Positions 36,957 to 46,545 of a stretch of DNA of 64,000 nt are shown here, piece by piece (the stretch's first letter is position 1; every line of letters begins with the position of its first letter). Under the pieces are notes generated by a model. That model did no database searches and was not told where the DNA came from. It saw only the letters and a list, made by a program, of their open reading frames with translations. The position numbers and the translations under genes were made by a program. Source of the DNA: JBCAXA01 sp038534295 (lineage in GTDB: Bacteria; Pseudomonadota; Gammaproteobacteria; Steroidobacterales; Woeseiaceae); contig JBCAXA010000006.1 of NCBI GenBank assembly GCA_038534295.1, positions 62,001-126,000 on the forward strand, in the 5' to 3' direction.

Positions 36957-38944
36957 GGCTGGTCGTTGTCCTCGTCGCTGCGATCGCGCAGGTCAATGGG
37001 CGCGGGTTCCGGGTCAGGGGTCTCGTAAGTTTCGACCCCCGGCAACAGCGGCTGGCCGCCGGTTGCTTCGACGCCCTGCAGCTGCAGATCACGCATGTAG
37101 TTGTACTTGGCGTTGGTTTCGATCGCCGTCTGTACGCCGTCGCGCAGAATCTTCGGCCGGATAAAGACCATCAGGTTGGTCTTGCTTTTCGTACGGCTGG
37201 TCGAGCGGAACAGGCTGCCGATCAGCGGCAGGCGCCCGAGTACCGGCACGCGGGACTCGGTTTCTTGAAACTCGTCGTCGATCAGCCCGCCGAGAACGAG
37301 GATCGCACCGTCATCGACGATCACAGATGTCTCGATGACGCGCTCGTTGGTGATAATGTCCGACGCCGACGTGGATGCGCTGACGCTCGATTGCTCCTGT
37401 CGCAATTGCAGAAGGATCGCGTCGCCTTCGTTGATTTGCGGCGTGATCTCGAGCAGCGTGCCGACCCGCTCGCGGTTGATGGTCTGGAATGGGTTGACGT
37501 CGCCGCCGGCACCTGTGTTGCTGAACGACCCAGTGATAAACGGCACTTCCTGGCCGACTTCGATGCGTGCCTCTTCGTTGTCCATCGTGACAATGGTCGG
37601 CGTCGAAATGATATTCGTGTTGCCGTCGCCTGCCAGCGCCGAAATGATCGCGGCGAAGCTGATGCCGTCATCGGTAATCCGGCCGAGGCCGAACGTCGCG
37701 CCGGTGCCGATGAGTCCCGAGGCCGCGGCGAGATCGTTGTCGGGGCTTTGCGCGGCGGCTTCCACTGCCGTCCGCACGGTAGGGCCCTGTTGTGCAAAGT
37801 CGGTGGAAAGGAACGGCGTATTGCCGTCCGAATCGTAAGCGGCCCACGTCACGCCGAGATCTAGATTGTTGTCTAGGGAGACCTCGACGATGATCGCCTC
37901 GACCAGCACCTGCGCGCGGCGGATATCGAGCTTGTCGACGACGCCCATGAGCGAGCGCATGATCTTGGGCGGGGCGGTGACGATCAGCGCGTTGGTTTGT
38001 TCGTCCGCCCAGATATTGAACGGCGCGTTGGTTGGCGCCGCGGGTGCTTGGCCGCCACCGCCTTCGGCGGCATCCTGGAATTGCGATTGCAACTTGTCGG
38101 CCAGCTCGGTGGCATTGGCGTAGCGCAAATAGCGCACCTGCATATTGCCGCCGTCTTCGAGCGGCGTGTCCAAATGCGTAATCAACGCACGCAGTCGCAG
38201 CCGTGAGCTTTTCTCACCGCCCAGCAGAACGCTGTTCGTGCGCTCGTCCGCTACGAGGTTGATCGGTGCGGCTGGCTGATCCGGTCGTGCTTGACCGGCC
38301 AGCGACTGCAGTACGCGGACCACTTCGGCGGCGGAAGCGTGCAGGAGCGGAATGACCTCAATCTCGTCATCGCCGGCCTGGTCGATGCGTCGAATGATCG
38401 TCATCATGCGCTGCACGTTGGCAGCGCGATCCGAGATGATCAGCATGTTCGATGGCGCGTGCGCCGCGAGGTGTCCGTATTGCGGCACCAGCGGCCGCAG
38501 AATGGGCACGAGCTGTGCAGCGCCGACGTTTTGGACTTCAATCACGCGCGTAACGACGTCATCCGGCGCGGCGCCCTGCAGCGAACTCGGCCCCGGCATC
38601 TGCCGAACATTGGCATTGGGCAAGATCTTGGTGATGCCGCCGGACTCGACCGCGACAAAACCGTACACCTCAAGAATCGACAGGAAGGTTTCGTAAAACG
38701 CCTCGGGCGTCATCGGCTGACTGGACAGCATCGTCACTTCAGCGTTGACCCTCGGGTCGACGATGAAGCTCTTGCCGCTGACGGCGGCGACTGCTTCCAC
38801 AATTTGTCGAATGTCTGCCTGCTTGTAGTTGGGCGTGATGCTGCCTTCCTGTTGCGCATTGGCCGTGTAAGCGGCCAACGCGAGCAGCGCCAGAGTGAGT
38901 CGTACGGCGCTGAGAGTAGCGGCGTGTCGTGCGAGCGTTTGCAT
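36953..38944 (-). CDS. gspD: Type II secretion outer-membrane secretin GspD
   Basis: A 663-residue secretin that forms the outer-membrane exit channel. A signal peptide covers about residues 1-30 (cleavage after ANA). The N0 domain (SITPNYKQADIRQIVEAVA) is followed by three N1-type KH-like domains, an extended low-complexity loop near 270-300, and the C-terminal secretin domain with VPFITGS, VPVLGRLPLIGSLF and TNLMVFIRPKIL. A Pro/Asp-rich S-domain-like tail ends the protein. The ATG at 38944 is preferred over a TTG one codon earlier. Confidence 0.95.
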   Translation of the reverse strand: MQTLARHAATLSAVRLTLALLALAAYTANAQQEGSITPNYKQADIRQIVEAVAAVSGKSFIVDPRVNAEVTMLSSQPMTPEAFYETFLSILEVYGFVAVESGGITKILPNANVRQMPGPSSLQGAAPDDVVTRVIEVQNVGAAQLVPILRPLVPQYGHLAAHAPSNMLIISDRAANVQRMMTIIRRIDQAGDDEIEVIPLLHASAAEVVRVLQSLAGQARPDQPAAPINLVADERTNSVLLGGEKSSRLRLRALITHLDTPLEDGGNMQVRYLRYANATELADKLQSQFQDAAEGGGGQAPAAPTNAPFNIWADEQTNALIVTAPPKIMRSLMGVVDKLDIRRAQVLVEAIIVEVSLDNNLDLGVTWAAYDSDGNTPFLSTDFAQQGPTVRTAVEAAAQSPDNDLAAASGLIGTGATFGLGRITDDGISFAAIISALAGDGNTNIISTPTIVTMDNEEARIEVGQEVPFITGSFSNTGAGGDVNPFQTINRERVGTLLEITPQINEGDAILLQLRQEQSSVSASTSASDIITNERVIETSVIVDDGAILVLGGLIDDEFQETESRVPVLGRLPLIGSLFRSTSRTKSKTNLMVFIRPKILRDGVQTAIETNAKYNYMRDLQLQGVEATGGQPLLPGVETYETPDPEPAPIDLRDRSDEDNDQP

Positions 38945-38963
38945 CAAAGTCGTGATTCTTCGT

Positions 38964-39887
38964 TTACTGACTGAGGTCCAGCTGGCTCGTGCTGAGGGTC
39001 AGCGATTGCGGCTGGCCATTGCGTTCGATGGTGACGTTGACGGACGTTGCCTCGCCCAGCGAGCGAAACACCTGCATGCCCTGGCGCGGGTCCGTCATCG
39101 GCGTGCCGTTGATTTCGGTAACGAGATCGCCCGGACGCAGCCCGAGCGCCGCAAACTGTTTGCGATCCTTGCCAGGGTAGACCCGGTAGCCTTTTTGCTG
39201 TCCGCCGCTGAAATAAGGCTGCGGCCTGATTATGTCGGTGAGGCTGGCGACATTGTCGGTCAGTGCTTGGCGAACGCTGGTCGATGGCGCAGCCGAGCGG
39301 GCCCGGGACGACACGCGGGTCGGCCGCGCAGCGTTCCGCGTGGTGCGAGCGTTACCCTTGAATTCACGCGGCAAGTCCAGCGACGTCAGTCGACCGGACT
39401 GGTTGAGGATAACGCGCTCGCGCTCGACGGCGTGCAGCGTGACGCCTTGCGCAATGCTGTCTTTTAGCGCGTAGACGTTCTCCTCGCGCTGCCCGTCGGC
39501 AATGATCGCTCGGGCGTAGACCGGATCGTCCGCTGCAATGGTGCCCTTAAGCTCGAGGTTGAGGTTGGTCTTGCCGACGACCTGCTCGGTAACCTGCGGT
39601 TCTGCGGCCTCTTTGTCGAGTTCGCCGAAGAGCTGCGCTTCGCGGATCGTATTGACGTTGAACGCCGGCGCGTCGTCGGAAGCTTGTGCGCTCTGCGCCG
39701 GCGCCGCGACGTCGAGTGGCTCAGCGTCCGGACTGTCGAGCAGCATGAACAGGATATTGGCGATCTGCCAGCCAATGAGAATGACCAACGCAAGCGCGAC
39801 CCATTTCGGCAGATTGGCCCCAACCCGGTTCATGAGTTCGGCGGGAGCCGCACTGGACAGACTGTCGAGTTTCAACGTAGAGGCCAT
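38964..39887 (-). CDS. gspC: Type II secretion protein GspC (copy 1, adjacent to gspD)
   Basis: A 307-residue bitopic inner-membrane protein that couples the platform to the secretin. One transmembrane helix lies near residues 28-50. The periplasmic HR domain (about 85-165, with AQLFGEL and LELKGTIAADDP) binds the secretin N0 domain. A PDZ domain spans about 205-305 (YPGKDRKQFAALGLRPGD). gspD starts 19 bases after the stop. A second gspC lies 401 bases upstream. Confidence 0.9.
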   Translation of the reverse strand: MASTLKLDSLSSAAPAELMNRVGANLPKWVALALVILIGWQIANILFMLLDSPDAEPLDVAAPAQSAQASDDAPAFNVNTIREAQLFGELDKEAAEPQVTEQVVGKTNLNLELKGTIAADDPVYARAIIADGQREENVYALKDSIAQGVTLHAVERERVILNQSGRLTSLDLPREFKGNARTTRNAARPTRVSSRARSAAPSTSVRQALTDNVASLTDIIRPQPYFSGGQQKGYRVYPGKDRKQFAALGLRPGDLVTEINGTPMTDPRQGMQVFRSLGEATSVNVTIERNGQPQSLTLSTSQLDLSQ

Positions 39888-40288
39888 TGGGTTAGTCGTT
39901 CCGGTCGAACCGCGCGTTCAGCGTACCGCTATCGGGTCTAAACGTCGCTTCGCGATGATAAGGGTCAAGGTTCACGCGAACAAGCGCAAACTTTGCGGAA
40001 AATCAGTGCTTTTGGCGGGATTTATCCGACCAATCGGCAATAAGCCCGGCAACCTCCTGCAGCCGCTTGTGGTGCCGATTACGCTGAGCGAGTTACTGCT
40101 CCGCATTATGTCTGCTCGGTGCGCTAAGCAGCTCCCTGACGGCGTTGCGTCTTCGTGCCAGACGGGACCGGCATTCGCGCCGCTGTCGATGCCTCGCGCG
40201 GCCACGAGTTGCGGCGCGAACGCAGGCAATCGACCGTGACAATCGGCTGCGGTTCCGCCGCCCGCCGCTCGGTGTCTTGTGCACGGAG
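39888..40288 (-). other. 401-base spacer between the two gspC copies
   Basis: No gene is supported here. A TTG-started open frame of 106 codons on the minus strand overlaps the end of gspC copy 2 but resembles nothing known and has no secretion signal. The region holds the promoter candidate at 39955-39983. Confidence 0.5.
39955..39983 (-). promoter_or_regulatory. Candidate sigma70 promoter for gspC copy 1 and gspDEF
   Basis: On the minus strand, a TTGTTC -35 (39978-39983) and a TATCAT -10 (39955-39960) are separated by exactly 17 bases. The start would be near 39948, about 60 bases before the gspC ATG. It would let gspCDEF be expressed without the upstream gspC copy. Confidence 0.42.
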
Positions 40289-41140
40289 TCAACGTTCGGT
40301 GTCGTTTATGCGCGGGTGTGCGTCGGCCAGCAGCGTTAGTGATACCGGTTGGCCGTTGCGTTCGACCACGACCGTGATCGATTCGGCCGCAGTCAAGGCT
40401 CTTAGGACGTCGACGCGGGTGGCATTGCCGGCGAGCGAGCGGCCGTTAACGGCAGTCACAACGTCGCCGGGACGAAGGCCGAGGGCGGCGAAGCGTTGAC
40501 GATCGCGGCCCGGGTAGAGGCGGTAGCCAACTTGGCGACCATCGCGTATCGCACGCTGTGGCCGAATCACGTCTGTTATGGCCAGCACGCGATCGGCGAG
40601 CCGTGGTTGCGACGCGGTCGTAACGTCTGAGTGCTGCGCATGGGCCAACTGCAGCGTTGTCAGATGTCCGCGCTGATTCAGTATCACATGGGTACGCTCA
40701 ACGGCATGCAGCGTTGCGTCCGGCGTCACGCGATCGTGCAGCGCGTAAACCGACTCGATGCGTCCGCCTGCGGCGATGATCGCCCGAGCCTTAAACCCAT
40801 CGTGCGCAGCTATCGTGCCTTTGAGCTGCAAATCGAGCGTTGTCGGGAGAGGCGGTTGGGTCGGTAGTGTTGGCCCGGCTGGGTTGAGCACGCCGAACAG
40901 ATGCGCGTCAGTGATTGTCGCGATGTCGTAATCCGCGGCTATCGGCACCGCCATGGCGTGCGGCCGGCGCGCAACCGATGCAGGAGGTTCGTGCTCGAAC
41001 CATTGCAGAGCGAGGCTGATGCACTGCCAAAGCAGCAAGGTCGCGAGCGCTACGCACAACCAAACGGGCAAGCTCGCGCCGTCGGGCCAACGGCCATGCC
41101 CAAGCGTTACCCACCGCAGGTGCGGCAATGTGTTCGTCAT
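40289..41140 (-). CDS. Second GspC-like type II secretion protein (copy 2)
   Basis: A 283-residue paralogue of GspC. It has a cytoplasmic N-terminus, one transmembrane helix near residues 26-46, an HR domain (about 72-155; AHLFGVLNPAG and LDLQLKGTIAAHD) and a PDZ domain (about 180-270) with YPGRDRQRFAALGLRPGD, almost identical in pattern to copy 1. The ATG at 41140 was chosen over a TTG 16 codons upstream. Both copies look complete, so this is not a frameshifted fragment. It may give alternative substrate selectivity or be a recent tandem duplication that has diverged. Confidence 0.82.
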   Translation of the reverse strand: MTNTLPHLRWVTLGHGRWPDGASLPVWLCVALATLLLWQCISLALQWFEHEPPASVARRPHAMAVPIAADYDIATITDAHLFGVLNPAGPTLPTQPPLPTTLDLQLKGTIAAHDGFKARAIIAAGGRIESVYALHDRVTPDATLHAVERTHVILNQRGHLTTLQLAHAQHSDVTTASQPRLADRVLAITDVIRPQRAIRDGRQVGYRLYPGRDRQRFAALGLRPGDVVTAVNGRSLAGNATRVDVLRALTAAESITVVVERNGQPVSLTLLADAHPRINDTER

Positions 41141-41218
41141 GTTGGCGGTTTTCCTCGAGCGTGAACGAAACACGATCGCAAGCACCAACGCACCGACCGG
41201 AGAGACGGGGTTAACGAG

Positions 41219-41300
41219 CTATTTTGAGATAAATGAATATATAAAAAATAATAAGTTATAGATTTTTCCTAAAAACTCTATGAAAAATACTCCGACAAAC
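41219..41300. other. AT-rich island in a GC-rich genome
   Basis: About 80 bases made mostly of A and T, with runs such as TATATAAAAAATAATAAG, lie between the divergent gspC copy 2 and clpS. It contrasts sharply with the surrounding DNA. It could be an UP element and -10-rich promoter for gspC copy 2, or a site for a nucleoid protein that binds AT-rich DNA. No open frame of note lies here. Confidence 0.6.
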
Positions 41301-41392
41301 GTCAGAGCGGAAACGGACACCGGCGCAGTGTCGCAGCGCGACCTCGGCCGCGGCAGTTTTCCGCTGTGCTCCGTATTCGGTGGGAGGAATGA

Positions 41393-41420
41393 TTGACGAG
41401 TTCACTTGTCTGAATATTCG
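41393..41420 (+). promoter_or_regulatory. Candidate promoter for clpS-clpA
   Basis: TTGACG (41393-41398) matches the -35 consensus in five of six positions; TATTCG (41415-41420) follows after 16 bases. The -10 is weak. It is the best match in the divergent region on this strand. Confidence 0.35.
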
Positions 41421-41542
41421 CGTATACACAATCGTACGCAAACGGTATTTTCGGACTTGAAATCCGCGCTACAGCGCGCATCTCCCGGACAGCGCTGCCC
41501 TGGCTGGGCTTCCCGACCGTAGACCGTTACGACGACTCGAGT

Positions 41543-41872
41543 ATGAGTGACCCGAACGAGCAGAATGACCAGATTGGCAGTTACGAATTGGCCGTCGACG
41601 AGGCGCGGCCAAAACTCAAAAAGCCGCCGCTTTATCGGGTCATATTAATCAACGACGACTATACACCGATGGAGTTCGTCGTTACGGTGCTGGAGAGCAT
41701 CTTCGGCATGGATCGTCCGAAAGCGACGCGGATCATGCTCGAGGTGCATACAAAAGGGAAAGGCGTCTGTGGCGTCTACACGCACGAGATTGCAGAGACG
41801 AAAGTCGCGCAGGTGAATACTTTCGCACAGCAGCATCAGCACCCGCTGCTTTGCACTATGGAGGAGGCGTAA
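41543..41872 (+). CDS. clpS: ClpA adaptor ClpS
   Basis: A 109-residue adaptor that delivers N-degron substrates (N-terminal Leu, Phe, Trp, Tyr) to ClpAP. The core YRVILINDDYTPMEFVVTVLE carries the Asn-Asp pair that recognises the N-terminal amino group, and GVCGVYTHEIAETK is the second conserved part. A charged N-terminal tail of about 25 residues engages ClpA. It lies 7 bases before clpA, and aat, which makes N-degrons, lies just beyond. Confidence 0.97.
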   Translation: MSDPNEQNDQIGSYELAVDEARPKLKKPPLYRVILINDDYTPMEFVVTVLESIFGMDRPKATRIMLEVHTKGKGVCGVYTHEIAETKVAQVNTFAQQHQHPLLCTMEEA

Positions 41873-41879
41873 CCGCCCC

Positions 41880-44155
<2,276 letters not shown>

Positions 44156-44159
<4 letters not shown>

Positions 44160-44374
44160 CGACCGCGATAGACGATGCGGCCTTTCGACAAATCGTACGG
44201 GGTGAGTTCGACCGTGACTTTGTCGCCGGTCAAAATACGGATGTAGTTCTTACGCATTTTGCCCGAGATGTGGGCATTCACGACATGTCCGTTCTCGAGT
44301 TCGACACGGAATGTCGTGTTAGGCAACGTCTCAACGACGACGCCTTCCATCTGAATGGCTTCCTCTTTTGCCAT
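44156..44374 (-). CDS. infA: Translation initiation factor IF-1
   Basis: A 72-residue OB-fold factor that binds the ribosomal A site during initiation. The sequence MAKEEAIQMEGVVVETLPN and the GKMRKNYIRILTGDKVTVEL core are fully typical. It sits next to aat and convergent with clpA, as in E. coli. Confidence 0.98.
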
Positions 44375-44448
44375 CGAATAGCGGCTCCTTTGCGCCGGCG
44401 AAGGGCGCGATTCTGAACAAACTGGCCCGCTATTTCAATGAAGCAGCG

Positions 44449-45216
44449 TCAGCCGAACGTGCCTTTCGGCTCGCGTCCGGGAAATGGCACCGAATCTGCC
44501 ATTTTCAAGACCGCCAGCGAACCGTCGAAGAACGCCGGCGCAGGTTCGATACGTGGGCAAAGCTGACGTAATCTGCCCAGGAACTCGGTTCTTGCGATCA
44601 TGCGCGCGCCGAGTGATGTCAGATGCGGCGAGCGAACCTGACAATCCAGCAGCGGCATTTGCTGTAATCGCATCGCGATGCACAGCGCGAGCATCGCGAT
44701 TTTCGAGGCGTCCGGCTCCCGCGAGAACATCGATTCACCAAAGAACATACGCCCGAGCGCGACGCCGTAGATTCCGCCGATCAGTTGGCCGCGATTCCAG
44801 ACTTCGAGGCTTCGGGCAAAACCGCGCTCATGCAGTTGGAGGTATGCCGCGCGCATGGTTGGGGTAATCCAGGTGCTGCGTCTGTGTCGGCGCCATTCGG
44901 CACAGCCGTCCACGACCGCGGCGAAGTCCTCGTTTACCGTTACCGACCATCCGCAGCGGCGCACAGTTCGTAGCAGCGATCGCGACCGGTGAAACTCGTC
45001 GGTTGGCAGTACGCAGCGCGGATTGGGCGACCACCACAGCACTGGTTGGCCCTGCTCGAACCATGGAAATATCCCGTGCTGGTACGCATACAGCAAGCGG
45101 TCGGGCGCAAGATCGCCGCCAGCCGCCAATAGGCCATCGGGTTCGCGCAAAGCCCGCTCGACCGGTGGAAAGCTGTCCGCCGGCGCGCCGGTCTCGAGCC
45201 AAGCCAATTCACTCAC
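44449..45216 (-). CDS. aat: Leucyl/phenylalanyl-tRNA-protein transferase
   Basis: A 255-residue GNAT-fold enzyme that adds Leu or Phe to N-terminal Arg or Lys, marking proteins for ClpS-ClpAP. FPPVERALREPDGLLAAGGDL and LLYAYQHGIFPWFEQGQPVLWWSP are the family signatures, and FGESMFSREPDASKIAM follows. The start is GTG at 45216 (VSELAWLE), overlapping the upstream gene by 8 bases; the longer open frame begins inside that gene and is not family-like. Confidence 0.95.
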   Translation of the reverse strand: MSELAWLETGAPADSFPPVERALREPDGLLAAGGDLAPDRLLYAYQHGIFPWFEQGQPVLWWSPNPRCVLPTDEFHRSRSLLRTVRRCGWSVTVNEDFAAVVDGCAEWRRHRRSTWITPTMRAAYLQLHERGFARSLEVWNRGQLIGGIYGVALGRMFFGESMFSREPDASKIAMLALCIAMRLQQMPLLDCQVRSPHLTSLGARMIARTEFLGRLRQLCPRIEPAPAFFDGSLAVLKMADSVPFPGREPKGTFG

Positions 45217-46369
45217 GCGTATCGTCGACTCGGTATGGGCTGCGCTCGTTGATGGCGGCCATGTAATCGTCGATGTGCGCGGCCTCGCGATTGAGATAGT
45301 CGCCAATCGCCGAGGCAAACGACGGGTGACTGAGCCAATGCGCCGAATGCGTTTCCACAGGCAAAAAGCCGCGGCTCACCTTGTGCTCGCCTTGCGTGCC
45401 GGGTTCGAAGCGCTGGATGCCCTCGCGAATGGCGAGGTCGATGCCCTGGTAGTAACACGTCTCGAAATGCAGGCTGTGGTAGTCACGCTCGCTACCCCAA
45501 TAGCGTCCATAGAGCGTGTCGCCAGAGCGATAAAAGACAGCGGCGGCAATTCGTCGACCTTCGACTCGAGCAAACACCAGGTGCAAAGTCTGCGGCTGTG
45601 CGTCGAGCAACTGCTCGAAGAAAGCGAGGTTGAGATAGGGCTCGCGCCCTCGAATCAGAAAGGTTTGCCGTGTCAACGCGTATGCATCGTTGATATCGCG
45701 AGGGCGTAGCGCCGGACCGGAAATGTGCTCGAACTCGACACCTGCCTCGGTCAGCCGGCGCCGCTCGCGCTTGACCTTTTTTCGCTTGGCGCTGGAAAAG
45801 GTCGCGAGAAACTCGTCAAAGTCGACGTAGTCACGGTTGTGCCAATGAAATTGGCAATCCTTGCGCAACAGGTAGCCGCGTTCACGGCAATGCGCAAGGC
45901 TTGGCGTATCCGCGAACTGCAAATGCAGCGACGAGATATCGTTCTCGCCCGCCAGACGTTCGATAGCGCCAAGCACGGCGCCGCCCATCGCCGCCGCGTC
46001 GGTGTCCGCTGCGAGCATGAGGCGCGGTGCGGTAGCCGGTGTGAACGGCGATGCGCTGATCAGTTTTGGGTAATAGTCGAGTCCAGCACGCTGATACGCA
46101 TCGGCCCAGGCCCAGTCGAAGACGAATTCACCCCAGGAGTGATACTTGAGGTAGAGCGGCACGGCCGCGAGCAATCGATTGTCCGCTGTCGATACCGTGA
46201 CGTGCAGTGGCTGCCAGCCGTTGGCCTCGGCCACGGAGCCGCTTGATTCCAGCGCCGTCAGAAACGCATGCTGCATGAACGGCGGCGCGCCAACGGCGAG
46301 GGCGTCCCAGTCGGCCGCGGGGATGTCGGCCATTCGCTCGCGGAAATCAATTTGCAGGCGTTCAGTCAT
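45209..46369 (-). CDS. FemAB-like/DUF482 acyltransferase family protein
   Basis: A 386-residue protein with a double-GNAT/FemAB-like fold (COG3146-type). DWDALAVGAPPFMQHAFLTALE near residues 20-41 and KRKKVKRERRRL near 195-206 are typical, and FEPGTQGEHKVSRGF near 343-357 is the conserved C-terminal motif. Its biochemical role is unknown; the FemAB relation suggests transfer of an aminoacyl or acyl group. In many gammaproteobacteria the gene beside aat is the second N-degron transferase bpt; here this family occupies the place. Confidence 0.85.
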   Translation of the reverse strand: MTERLQIDFRERMADIPAADWDALAVGAPPFMQHAFLTALESSGSVAEANGWQPLHVTVSTADNRLLAAVPLYLKYHSWGEFVFDWAWADAYQRAGLDYYPKLISASPFTPATAPRLMLAADTDAAAMGGAVLGAIERLAGENDISSLHLQFADTPSLAHCRERGYLLRKDCQFHWHNRDYVDFDEFLATFSSAKRKKVKRERRRLTEAGVEFEHISGPALRPRDINDAYALTRQTFLIRGREPYLNLAFFEQLLDAQPQTLHLVFARVEGRRIAAAVFYRSGDTLYGRYWGSERDYHSLHFETCYYQGIDLAIREGIQRFEPGTQGEHKVSRGFLPVETHSAHWLSHPSFASAIGDYLNREAAHIDDYMAAINERSPYRVDDTRE

Positions 46370-46521
46370 GTGTCGGTGCGGACGCGCGGGCTTGTCGCAG
46401 TGTAGCCACTTTTGGCCACGATGCTCGACGCTGGCGTAAACTGTACGGCGCTCGTCGATATTCCGGCGCGTGTCGCGGCCGGCTTGCTACTGTAAGCGCA
46501 TTTATCGCAAGTTCAGCTGTT

Positions 46522-46527
46522 TATAGT
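46522..46527 (+). promoter_or_regulatory. Candidate -10 element of the ftsK promoter
   Basis: TATAGT, five of six consensus bases, lies 18 bases before the ATG at 46546 and just after a GTTCAGCTGTT tract. The best -35 at 17 bases is the weak CATTTA. Confidence 0.4.
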
Positions 46528-46545
46528 ACGCTTCTCATCTTATTT

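Larger units (their letters stand above)
41141..41542. other. 402-base divergent intergenic region, gspC copy 2 / clpS
   Basis: No gene is supported. It contains the AT-rich island, and on the plus strand a possible promoter for clpS: TTGACG at 41393-41398, then 16 bases, then TATTCG at 41415-41420. The clpS leader would be over 100 bases long. Confidence 0.5.

Noticed and set aside
35025..37864. Long plus-strand open frames (570 and 378 codons)
   Set aside because: They lie opposite gspF, gspE and gspD, have no family motifs and odd composition; the minus-strand genes fully explain the region.
39972..40292. A 106-codon minus-strand open frame overlapping the end of gspC copy 2
   Set aside because: TTG start, no motif, no membrane segment, and it covers the promoter candidate for gspC copy 1.
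40289..41140. gspC copy 2 as a frameshifted piece of copy 1
   Set aside because: It has its own membrane helix, HR and PDZ domains and is full length, so it is a second gene.
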